30,346 nucleotides of DNA from Thauera sp. (GTDB taxonomy: Bacteria > Pseudomonadota > Gammaproteobacteria > Burkholderiales > Rhodocyclaceae), in contig JAKLLJ010000004.1 of assembly GCA_023150215.1 (NCBI GenBank), forward strand, positions 4,836 to 35,181, written 5' to 3'. Below are positions 24,319-30,346 of the stretch, in pieces (positions within the stretch are counted from its first letter, which is position 1; each line of letters starts with the position of its first letter). Made by a program: the position numbers and the translations under genes. Under the pieces are notes generated by a model. It was not told the DNA's origin. It was given only the letters and a program-made list of their open reading frames with translations, and made no database searches.

Positions 24319-24768
24319 GGAATTCTCCCGATGATCGAAGCCGCCCCGGTGCGGGATGCCGCCGGGGCTTGATGGGTGGCCGTTGCCGGGCGGCCGGATG
24401 CAAAACGCACGCTGCGCGTCTGCGGCGCGGACGGCCGATACAAAGGATCGGCGCTGTTGTCCGGCGCGCATTGTCCGCGATTGCGGCGGGCGAGTGAACC
24501 CGCGCCCCATCCTCCCTGTAGGAGCGCTGGCAGGCGCGAACCCGGTGGCGGGCGGTCGGCCGCGTCGATCGGGGCGCGGCCCGATTCGCGGCTGCCGCCG
24601 CTCCTACATCCCACCCCAGGCCGCGACGGTTTCCGTAGGCGCCGGCAGGCGCGAACCCGCGGTTCCGTCTTCCTGCGCCCATCCGCGCGAGTCAGCGCCA
24701 TGGATCGGGCCCGTCCTCGCCCGTGTTCGGGATCTCCGCCATGGGCAGCGCCGGCGGGGGTCGATACA
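24319..24768. other. Divergent intergenic region with a REP-like cluster
   Basis: This 450-base gap separates the Tat-exported protein gene from the methyltransferase gene. Apart from the repeat cluster at 24517-24655 it shows no recognisable gene. The part next to the Tat gene must contain its promoter, but no convincing -35/-10 pair was found. The last 100 bases lead into the methyltransferase gene. Confidence 0.6.
24517..24655. repeat. REP/BIME-like repeat cluster, inverted copy
   Basis: Three elements: TGTAGGAGCGCTGGCAGGCGCGAA (24517-24540), TTCGCGGCTGCCGCCGCTCCTACA (24585-24608) and CGTAGGCGCCGGCAGGCGCGAA (24634-24655). The spacer between the second and third (CCCACCCCAGGCCGCGACGG) is the reverse complement of the spacer found twice in the cluster at 29573-29763. 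The spacer between the first and second, with the GATCGGGG block, likewise matches that cluster in reverse. The whole composite is therefore the same unit in opposite orientation. Confidence 0.85.
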
Positions 24769-25551
24769 ATGGCCCGCATGAATCAGCCGGCTCCCGGGAC
24801 GGCGTCTTGCTGCCCGGTCTGTCTTGGCGCCTCCGTGCGCCCCTTCCTGCACGTGGGCGGGCGCGACTATTTGCGCTGCAAAGCCTGCGAGGCGACCTTC
24901 CTGCACCCGGCCCAGCGGCTGGCGGCGGACGCGGAGTGCGCCGAATACCGCCTGCACCGCAACGACCTCGGCGATCCCGGCTACCGTCGCTTCCTCGCGC
25001 GCCTGGCCGATCCGCTGCGCGCGCGCCTCGTGCCCACGGCGCAGGGGCTGGACTACGGCTGCGGTCCGGGGCCGGCGCTGGCCATGATGTTGCGCGAGGC
25101 CGGCCACCCGATGCAGGCGTGGGACCCGTTCTTCGCCCCCGATCCCGACGCGCTCGTGCGTCGCTACGACTTCGTCACCTGCACCGAGGTGGTCGAGCAC
25201 TTCCACAGTCCCGCGGCCGAGTTCGCCCGCCTCGACGCCCTGCTGCGCCCGGGGGGCTGGCTCGGCATCACCACCTGCCTGCAGACCGAGGATGCGCGCT
25301 TCGCAGCGTGGCATTACCGGCGTGATCCCACCCACGTGGTGTTCTACCGTGCGGTCACCTTCGAAGTGATCGCCGCCCGCTTCGGATGGCGCTGCGAGCT
25401 GCCGGAAAAGGACGTGGTGCTGATGCACAAGCCCGCGCCGCCGGCAGTTGCCGCGTTTTCCCTTTCTCCCCCAACCCCGACCGGGAGTCTCCATGAGCTA
25501 CGAAACCCTCCTCTACGACCTTTCCGACGGCATCGCCGAGATCCGCCTTAA
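24769..25551 (+). CDS. Class I SAM-dependent methyltransferase with a zinc-ribbon N-terminus
   Basis: About 260 residues. The start is ATG 24769, eight bases behind a G-run; ATG 24778 is the alternative. The N-terminus has a zinc-ribbon-like pair of CxxC motifs (Cys15/Cys18 and Cys37/Cys40). The SAM-binding motif I is LDYGCGPGPA, followed by TCTEVVEHFHSP and LRPGGWLGI, typical of the Methyltransf_11/23 group. The substrate is unknown. The last 30 or so residues (Pro/Arg-rich after HKPAPPA) look unlike the rest. The frame overlaps the start of the enoyl-CoA hydratase gene by 59 bases, so the natural C-terminus could be shorter or the stop may have drifted. Confidence 0.82.
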   Translation: MARMNQPAPGTASCCPVCLGASVRPFLHVGGRDYLRCKACEATFLHPAQRLAADAECAEYRLHRNDLGDPGYRRFLARLADPLRARLVPTAQGLDYGCGPGPALAMMLREAGHPMQAWDPFFAPDPDALVRRYDFVTCTEVVEHFHSPAAEFARLDALLRPGGWLGITTCLQTEDARFAAWHYRRDPTHVVFYRAVTFEVIAARFGWRCELPEKDVVLMHKPAPPAVAAFSLSPPTPTGSLHELRNPPLRPFRRHRRDPP

Positions 25552-26275
25552 CCGCCCGCAGCGGCTCAACTCGGTCAGCCGGCGGCTCTATGAAGAGCTC
25601 AACGATGCGCTCACCCGCGCCGAGCAGGCGCGCGAGGCGCGCGTGGTGCTGCTCACCGGCGAAGGGCGCGCGTTCTGCGTCGGTGCCGACCTCAAGGAGC
25701 ACAAGGTCGGGCGCACGGCCTTCGACCGCCGCCAGTACCTCAAGGGCGAGCAGGACGTCTGCCACCGCCTGCTGCATCTGCAGAAGCCGGTGGTGGCTGC
25801 GGTCAATGGCTATGCGCTCGGCGCCGGCGCCGAGATGGCGATCGCGTCCGACTTCATCGTGATGGCCGCGAGCGCCCAGATCGGCCTGCCCGAGATCTCG
25901 ATCGGCAATTTCCTCGGCGGCGGCGTGACCTGGCTGCTGCCGCGCCTGGTCGGGCTGGCAAAGGCGCGTGAGCTGGTCTTCCTCGGCGAGCGCATCGGCG
26001 GCGAGGAGGCGGTGCGCATCGGGCTGGCAAACCGGGTGTATGCCGACGAAGGCTTCCTCGATGCGGCGCGCGGCTTCGCGAAGAAGCTCGCCGCCAAGGC
26101 CCCGTTCTCGATGGAGCTCGCCAAGCGCCAGCTCAACCTGTCGGCCGAGCGCACGCTCGATGCCTGTCTCAGCGCCGAGCTCGAGGGCATGATGTTCGTC
26201 GGCACCACCCGCGACTGGCAGGAGGGCGTGGACGCCTTCGCCGAGAAGCGCGCACCGGTCTTTCGGGGGGAGTGA
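25493..26275 (+). CDS. Enoyl-CoA hydratase/isomerase family protein
   Basis: A 260-residue crotonase-fold enzyme acting on acyl-CoA. FCVGADLKEHK helps form the oxyanion hole with GYALGAGAEMAIASD. Both acidic catalytic positions of true hydratases are present: Glu114 (GAGAEMA) and Glu134 (GLPEISIG), so hydration of an enoyl-CoA is plausible. The ATG at 25493 has GGGAG upstream. The acyl-CoA synthetase gene starts two bases after its stop, so the two are one operon. The precise acyl group is unknown. Confidence 0.92.
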   Translation: MSYETLLYDLSDGIAEIRLNRPQRLNSVSRRLYEELNDALTRAEQAREARVVLLTGEGRAFCVGADLKEHKVGRTAFDRRQYLKGEQDVCHRLLHLQKPVVAAVNGYALGAGAEMAIASDFIVMAASAQIGLPEISIGNFLGGGVTWLLPRLVGLAKARELVFLGERIGGEEAVRIGLANRVYADEGFLDAARGFAKKLAAKAPFSMELAKRQLNLSAERTLDACLSAELEGMMFVGTTRDWQEGVDAFAEKRAPVFRGE

Positions 26276-26276
26276 C

Positions 26277-28460
26277 ATGAGCGAGCTCAAGAGCATGACC
26301 GCGGCTACGGCTCACCGCAGCCCGCTGCACGACTTCCTCGCCCCCGACTCGATCGCGATCGTCGGCGCCTCGGCCGACCCCACCAAGCGCGGCTACAAGG
26401 CCATGGTCGGCCTGATCCGCGGCAACTACCGCGGCCGCATCTACCCGATCAACCCCAGGGTGCCCGAGATCCTCGGCGTGCCGACCTGCGCCACGCTCGA
26501 CGACGTGCCCGGGCCGATCGACCTGGCGCTGATCTGCACGCCGGCGGTGACCCTGCCCGGACTGCTCGCCGAATGCGGGCGCAAGGGCGTCAAGGGCGCG
26601 GTCATCCTCGCCAGCGGCTTCCGCGAGACCGGGGCGGAGGGTGCGAAGCTCGAACAGCAGGTGCTGGATGCGGCACGTGCGGGCGGCGTGCGCATCGTCG
26701 GCCCCAACACTTCGGGCATGTTCAACCTGCACAAGAACGTCAATCTGCTCGACCTGCGCAACGTGCGCGCGGGCGACATCGGCTTCATCTCGCAGTCGGG
26801 CAACATGCTGCTGGCGCTGGTGCTCGAGGCCGAATACAACGGCCAGGTGGGGTTCTCGACCTATGTCGGCCCGGGCAACCAGACCGACGTCGGCTTCAAC
26901 GACTACCTGCGCTATCTCGGCGAGGACGAGCACACCCGGGTGGCCACCCTGTACGTCGAGGGGTTTCGCGACGGCCAGCGCTTCCTGCAGGCCGCGCGCG
27001 AGATCACCCCGGTGAAGCCGGTGGTGGTGTACAAGTCCGGCGCCACCGAGCTTGGCAAGAAGGCGGCGAGCTCGCACACCGGCGCGCTCGCCGGCAGCTA
27101 CGCGATGACGGTGGACCTGCTGCGCCAGGTGGGCGTCAGCGTGGTGCATCACTCCGACGAGATCCTGCCGGTGGCCGAGGGTCTGGCGCTGATGCAGCAG
27201 GCGCGCGGGCGGCGGATCGCGGTGATCGCCGACGGTGGCGGCCAGGCCACGATCACCTCCGACCGCCTGTCCGAGGCCGGGCTCGAGCTTGCCGAGCTGT
27301 CCGCGGCGACGCGCCGGCGCTTGGCGGCGATCCTGTTGCCGCAGGCTTCGCTCGTCAATCCGGTCGACGTTGCCGGCAGCTCGGACGCCGACCCCGAGGT
27401 GCTCGCGCGCTGCATGGAGATCGTCGCCGACGACGACGATGTGGACGCGGTGTTTCTGGTCGGCATGTTCGGCGGTTACCACACCCGCTTCGCCGAATCC
27501 TTGCTCGGCGGCGAGATGCGTGCCGCCGAGTCGATGATCGAGCTCGCGCGCGCTGCTGCCAAGCCGCTGGTGGTGTTCAGCCTGTATGCGCCGGTCAAGC
27601 CGCCGCCGCTGCGCCGCCTGCATGAGGCCGGGCTGCCGGTGTATGCGTCGATCGAACACGCGGTGAAGGTGCTGCAGGCGCTCGCCGAGCGCGGCCTCTA
27701 TCTGCAGGATCGCCACGGCCGCCCGCTGCAGGCGGGGGTGGAGCCCGCCGAGGCGATGCAGGCGATGTTCGCACGCGCGCAAAACGAGGGCCGCGACCTC
27801 TACGAATACGAGGCCAAGACCTTGTTGCGCACGCACGGGGTGGCGGTGGCGGAGGAGGTGGTCGCCCACACCGCGGACGAGCTCGCTGCGGCGGTCGCGA
27901 AGTTCGGCCAGCAGGCGCTGGCGATGAAGGTGGTGTCGAAGGACATCCTGCACAAGTCGGATGCCGGCGGCGTGAAGCTGAACCTGATTGGCGAGGCCGC
28001 GCTGCGCGCTGCGTTCGAGCAGATCATGACGAGTTGCCGTGCCTACGACGCCGATGCCGATCTGCGCGGAGTGCTGTTGACGCCAATGGCTAGGAAGGGT
28101 ACCGAGGTGATCGTCGGCGTGGTGCGCGACCCGATCTTCGGGCCGGTGCTGATGTTCGGGCTGGGCGGCATCTTCGTCGAGATCCTGGAGGACGTCGCCT
28201 TCCGCGCCATCCCGCTGTCGCGGCGCGACGCTGAAACCATGGTCGAGCAGTTGAAGGGGCGCAAGGTGCTCGCCGGCGTGCGCGGCGAGCCTGCCGTGGA
28301 CAAGACGGCGTTGGTCGAACTGCTGCTCAGGGTGTCGAGCATCGTCAGCGCCTACCCGCAGCTCTCCGAGCTGGATCTGAATCCGGTGATCGCGTATCCG
28401 GACGGCTACGCGGTGGTCGATGCGCGCATCATCACCAACCGCGCGGTGGCCAGCAACTGA
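26277..28460 (+). CDS. ADP-forming acyl-CoA synthetase, fused alpha-beta subunits
   Basis: A 727-residue enzyme of the ADP-forming acetate--CoA ligase family, which interconverts acyl-CoA + ADP + Pi and acid + CoA + ATP through phospho-histidine. In order: CoA-binding domain (about 20-140; SIAIVGASADPTKRGY), succinyl-CoA-ligase-like domains (about 150-460), with the phosphorylated His267 in SSHTGALAGS, and an ATP-grasp domain (about 490-715; AMKVVSKDILHKSDAGGVKL and FGLGGIFVEILEDVAFR). Fused versions are common in proteobacteria. In this context it could conserve energy from acyl-CoA made by the neighbouring oxidoreductase; running as an activating ligase is the alternative. Confidence 0.92.
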   Translation: MSELKSMTAATAHRSPLHDFLAPDSIAIVGASADPTKRGYKAMVGLIRGNYRGRIYPINPRVPEILGVPTCATLDDVPGPIDLALICTPAVTLPGLLAECGRKGVKGAVILASGFRETGAEGAKLEQQVLDAARAGGVRIVGPNTSGMFNLHKNVNLLDLRNVRAGDIGFISQSGNMLLALVLEAEYNGQVGFSTYVGPGNQTDVGFNDYLRYLGEDEHTRVATLYVEGFRDGQRFLQAAREITPVKPVVVYKSGATELGKKAASSHTGALAGSYAMTVDLLRQVGVSVVHHSDEILPVAEGLALMQQARGRRIAVIADGGGQATITSDRLSEAGLELAELSAATRRRLAAILLPQASLVNPVDVAGSSDADPEVLARCMEIVADDDDVDAVFLVGMFGGYHTRFAESLLGGEMRAAESMIELARAAAKPLVVFSLYAPVKPPPLRRLHEAGLPVYASIEHAVKVLQALAERGLYLQDRHGRPLQAGVEPAEAMQAMFARAQNEGRDLYEYEAKTLLRTHGVAVAEEVVAHTADELAAAVAKFGQQALAMKVVSKDILHKSDAGGVKLNLIGEAALRAAFEQIMTSCRAYDADADLRGVLLTPMARKGTEVIVGVVRDPIFGPVLMFGLGGIFVEILEDVAFRAIPLSRRDAETMVEQLKGRKVLAGVRGEPAVDKTALVELLLRVSSIVSAYPQLSELDLNPVIAYPDGYAVVDARIITNRAVASN

Positions 28461-28479
28461 TCCGGGGCAATCGTTCGTC

Positions 28480-28532
28480 CGCCAGGCGCGCCGGGCCGTC
28501 TGCGCCGGCGCATCGACGGAGCGGGCCTGGCG
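28480..28532 (+). other. Long imperfect hairpin between acyl-CoA synthetase and hydroxyacid dehydrogenase genes
   Basis: Nested inverted repeats: CGCCAGGC (28480-28487) with GCCTGGCG (28525-28532), CCGTC (28496-28500) with GACGG (28515-28519), and TGCGCC/GGCGCA at the tip (28501-28512). No T-run follows, so it is not a classical terminator. It could be a stability or processing element, or a Rho-independent attenuator of weak type. Confidence 0.45.
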
Positions 28533-28582
28533 ATGGCCGTCCGCCGCCGCAATGCCTTGCCGGCAACCAAGGAGTTTCTCGC

Positions 28583-29560
28583 ATGCACAAGATCGTCTTC
28601 CTCGACCGCGACACCCTGGCGCCGCAGATCCGCCTGCGCCGCCCGGCTTTCGAGCACACCCTGAGCGAGCACGCCCGCACGCGTGCGGACGAGGTGGCGG
28701 CGCGCCTTGCCGGCGCCAGCATCGCGATCATCAACAAGGTGAGGCTGGGCGTGGAGGTGCTCGAGCGCCTGCCCGAGCTGCGCCTGATCGCGGTCGCCGC
28801 CACCGGCACGGATTGTGTCGATAAGGCGGCCTGCCAGCGCCTCGGCATCGCGGTGGCCAACATCCGCGCTTATGCGGTCAACACCGTGCCGGAACACACC
28901 TTTGCGCTGCTGCTGGCGCTGCGCCGCAACCTGCTCGCCTACCGTGCCGACGTGCTTGCCGGCGAGTGGCAGCGGGCGGAGCAGTTCTGCTTCTTCAACC
29001 ATCCGATCCGCGACCTTGCGGGCGCGCGCCTGGGCATCATCGGCGCCGGCGCGCTCGGTCGCCGTGTGGGCGAGCTCGGGCGTGCCTTCGGCATGGACGT
29101 GGTGTTCGCGGCGCACAAGGGGCGGCGCGACATGGGCGGCTTGTACACGCCTTGGGAGGAGGTGCTGGCCACCAGCGACGTGATCAGCATGCACAGCCCG
29201 CTGACCGAGGCCACTCGCGGCCAGATCGCGCTGGCGGAGTTTCGCGCGATGAAGCGCCGGCCCTTGCTGATCAACACTTCGCGCGGCGGGCTGGTGGACG
29301 AGGCCGACCTGGTGCGCGCGCTCGACGAGGGCCTGATCGCCGGCGCCGGCTTCGACGTCACCAGCAGCGAACCGCCGCCGCCGGACAATCCGCTGCTGCA
29401 GGTGGCCGGACGCCCGAACGTGATCCTGACGCCGCATGTAGCCTGGGCGTCGGACGAGGCGCAGCAGGCGCTGGCGGACCAACTCATCGACAACATCGAG
29501 GCCTTTGTCGCGGGGCGCGGGCAGAATCTCGTGTGCGATCCGGGGGGCGCGAGCGCGTAA
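28583..29560 (+). CDS. D-2-hydroxyacid dehydrogenase
   Basis: A 325-residue NAD(P)-dependent enzyme that reduces 2-oxo acids or hydroxypyruvate to D-2-hydroxy acids. The nucleotide-binding motif is GIIGAGALGRR (Gly154-Gly159). The catalytic residues are Arg234 (NTSRGGLVDE), Glu263 (SSEPP) and His285 (TPHVAWAS). AATGTDCVD and YAVNTVPEHTFALLLALRR match the glycerate/hydroxypyruvate dehydrogenase subgroup, though other 2-oxo acids are possible. AAGGAG precedes the ATG at 28583. It follows the acyl-CoA synthetase gene in the same direction, 122 bases behind, with a long hairpin between. Confidence 0.92.
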   Translation: MHKIVFLDRDTLAPQIRLRRPAFEHTLSEHARTRADEVAARLAGASIAIINKVRLGVEVLERLPELRLIAVAATGTDCVDKAACQRLGIAVANIRAYAVNTVPEHTFALLLALRRNLLAYRADVLAGEWQRAEQFCFFNHPIRDLAGARLGIIGAGALGRRVGELGRAFGMDVVFAAHKGRRDMGGLYTPWEEVLATSDVISMHSPLTEATRGQIALAEFRAMKRRPLLINTSRGGLVDEADLVRALDEGLIAGAGFDVTSSEPPPPDNPLLQVAGRPNVILTPHVAWASDEAQQALADQLIDNIEAFVAGRGQNLVCDPGGASA

Positions 29561-29572
29561 GGCCTTGCCGGG

Positions 29573-29763
29573 TTCGCGCCTGCCGGCGCTCCTACGGAAA
29601 CCGTCGCGGCCTGGGGTGGGGATGTAGGAGCGGCGGCAGCCGCGAATCGGGCCGTACCCCGATCGACGCGGCCGACCGCCCGCCGCCGGGTTCGCGCCTG
29701 CCGGCGCTCCTACGGAAACCGTCGCGGCCTGGGGTGGGATGTAGGAGCGGCGGCAGCCGCGAA
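29573..29763. repeat. REP/BIME-like repeat cluster, two tandem copies of a composite unit
   Basis: A composite of about 80 bases occurs twice, with near-identical sequence. Each has TTCGCGCCTGCCGGCGCTCCTAC (29573-29595 and 29691-29713), the spacer GGAAACCGTCGCGGCCTGGG plus GTGGG(G)A, and TGTAGGAGCGGCGGCAGCCGCGAA (29623-29646 and 29740-29763). A 44-base block containing CCCCGATCGACGCGGCCGA joins the copies. The arrangement recurs inverted at 24517-24655 and diverged at 8195-8340. Confidence 0.88.
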
Positions 29764-29850
29764 CCACTGCGTCATGCCGTCGGCGGGGCCAGCGCGGCGA
29801 TGATCCGGCCGGGAGCAAATGAAAGACCGGACCCCAACGACCCCAGGCCG

Positions 29851-29904
29851 GAAATGCAAGGCCCCGGCGCCCGCGGGGAAGCGGGGGCCGGGGTCTTGCA
29901 TTTC
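29851..29904. terminator. Long inverted repeat, likely bidirectional terminator
   Basis: GAAATGCAAG starts the left arm and CTTGCATTTC ends the right arm. Inside, CCCCGGC and GCCCGC pair with GCGGG and GCCGGGG. In total 22 of 24 positions are complementary, with a loop of about six bases. The A/T-rich outer part can supply a short U-containing tail on either strand. It lies 33 bases beyond the stop of the leftward oxidoreductase gene and after the rightward hydroxyacid dehydrogenase gene. Confidence 0.65.
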
Positions 29905-29936
29905 AGCACACGGCTCCGCACGGGGGCCGTCGCCGA

Positions 29937-30346
29937 TCAGACGAACTGCACGACCTGCGCGGCGCCGCGGGCCTTGGCGGCCTGCGGGTCGTTGAAGTCG
30001 GCCAGTAGCTGCGACTGCTTCGCCTTGGCCAGCGCCAGGTGGCGCTCCTTGACGTGGCCGTAGCCGCGGACGTCGTCCGGCATGCTGGCGAGCTTGACCG
30101 CGGTCGCGAGGTTGTCGCGGTTGAGCTTGGCACACAGGTCGGTGAGCAGGCGGTCGTAGTCTTCGATCGCCTGGCGCTCCATGCGACGCTCCTCGGTGTT
30201 GCCGAAGAGGTCCCACTTGCCGCCGCGCAGGTGCTTGAGCTTGGCGAGGTGGCGGAAGGCCTTGAGGATCCACGGGCCATACTTCTGCTTGATTGGCTCG
30301 CCGGTCTCGGGGTCGCGCTTGGAGAGCAGCGGCGGGGCGAGGTTGT
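29937..30346 (-). CDS. Indolepyruvate:ferredoxin oxidoreductase, C-terminal end only
   Basis: The final 135 residues of a gene that starts beyond the right edge of the window. The frame is open to the edge and reads NLAPPLLSKRDPETGEPIK, then YGPWILKAFRHLAKLKHLRG, ERRMERQAIEDYD and RGYGHVKERHLA, which I recognise as the C-terminus of the long fused IorA-IorB-type enzymes of proteobacteria. These oxidise aryl- and branched 2-oxo acids to acyl-CoA using thiamine diphosphate and ferredoxin. The catalytic and iron-sulfur regions lie outside the window. The call rests on this C-terminus alone. Confidence 0.8.
   Translation of the reverse strand, partial: NLAPPLLSKRDPETGEPIKQKYGPWILKAFRHLAKLKHLRGGKWDLFGNTEERRMERQAIEDYDRLLTDLCAKLNRDNLATAVKLASMPDDVRGYGHVKERHLALAKAKQSQLLADFNDPQAAKARGAAQVVQFV

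Noticed and set aside
29573..29763. Repeats resembling a short CRISPR array
   Set aside because: Repeats alternate in orientation, the spacers are themselves repeated, and no cas gene is nearby. They fit REP/BIME elements.

Overview
The window is GC-rich, densely coded chromosomal DNA. It looks like a betaproteobacterium of the Thauera/Azoarcus/Zoogloea group. That assignment is an inference from gene content: an IorAB-type fused indolepyruvate:ferredoxin oxidoreductase, an ADP-forming acyl-CoA synthetase, an SbtA-type bicarbonate permease, a BCCT carrier, and a CBS/DUF294 protein paired with an exonuclease. No rRNA, tRNA, insertion sequence, phage gene or CRISPR array was seen. All calls come from reading motifs; no database search was run.

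Layout. 1-1815: 3' end of a membrane diguanylate cyclase overlapping a YdfG-like dehydrogenase by ATGA. 1994-6249: a sulfate-binding protein divergent from an unusually long class A penicillin-binding protein. 6271-8070: an SLC13-type carrier with two TrkA-C domains. 8071-8650: a long non-coding stretch holding REP-like repeats, a promoter and a tandem glycine riboswitch that leads into an AraC-family regulator (8651-9571). 9587-11679: a LysR regulator divergent from SbtA. 11618-14894: an MFS carrier divergent from a BCCT carrier. 14938-17599: cNMP/CBS/DUF294 protein plus a DEDDh exonuclease. 17657-19384: a promoter and structured leader with two ACGA-loop hairpins (candidate guanidine-II, mini-ykkC riboswitch), then a PACE-family efflux gene and murB. 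19482-23078: FAD-linked oxidase, PilZ protein, aldehyde dehydrogenase. 23179-24318: Tat-exported transglutaminase-like protein. 24517-24655: REP-like cluster. 24769-29560: methyltransferase, enoyl-CoA hydratase, ADP-forming acyl-CoA synthetase, D-2-hydroxyacid dehydrogenase. 29566-29763: REP-like cluster. 29851-29904: long inverted repeat acting as a likely bidirectional terminator. 29937-30346: 3' end of the indolepyruvate oxidoreductase gene.

The two observations I consider most valuable are riboswitches in front of unexpected genes. The leader of the PACE gene carries two copies of a GGGACGACCC hairpin 38 nt apart, and the 5' strand of the first can alternatively pair with the GTG start codon. 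This predicts that guanidine turns on this PACE exporter, and possibly murB. The tandem glycine riboswitch stands in front of an AraC regulator rather than gcvT, and its second aptamer contains a strand complementary to the Shine-Dalgarno sequence of that regulator.

The right end suggests a module for 2-oxo acid and acyl-CoA metabolism. The oxidoreductase would make (aryl)acetyl-CoA from 2-oxo acids, the ADP-forming synthetase would conserve the thioester energy as ATP, and the hydroxyacid dehydrogenase could reduce surplus 2-oxo acid.
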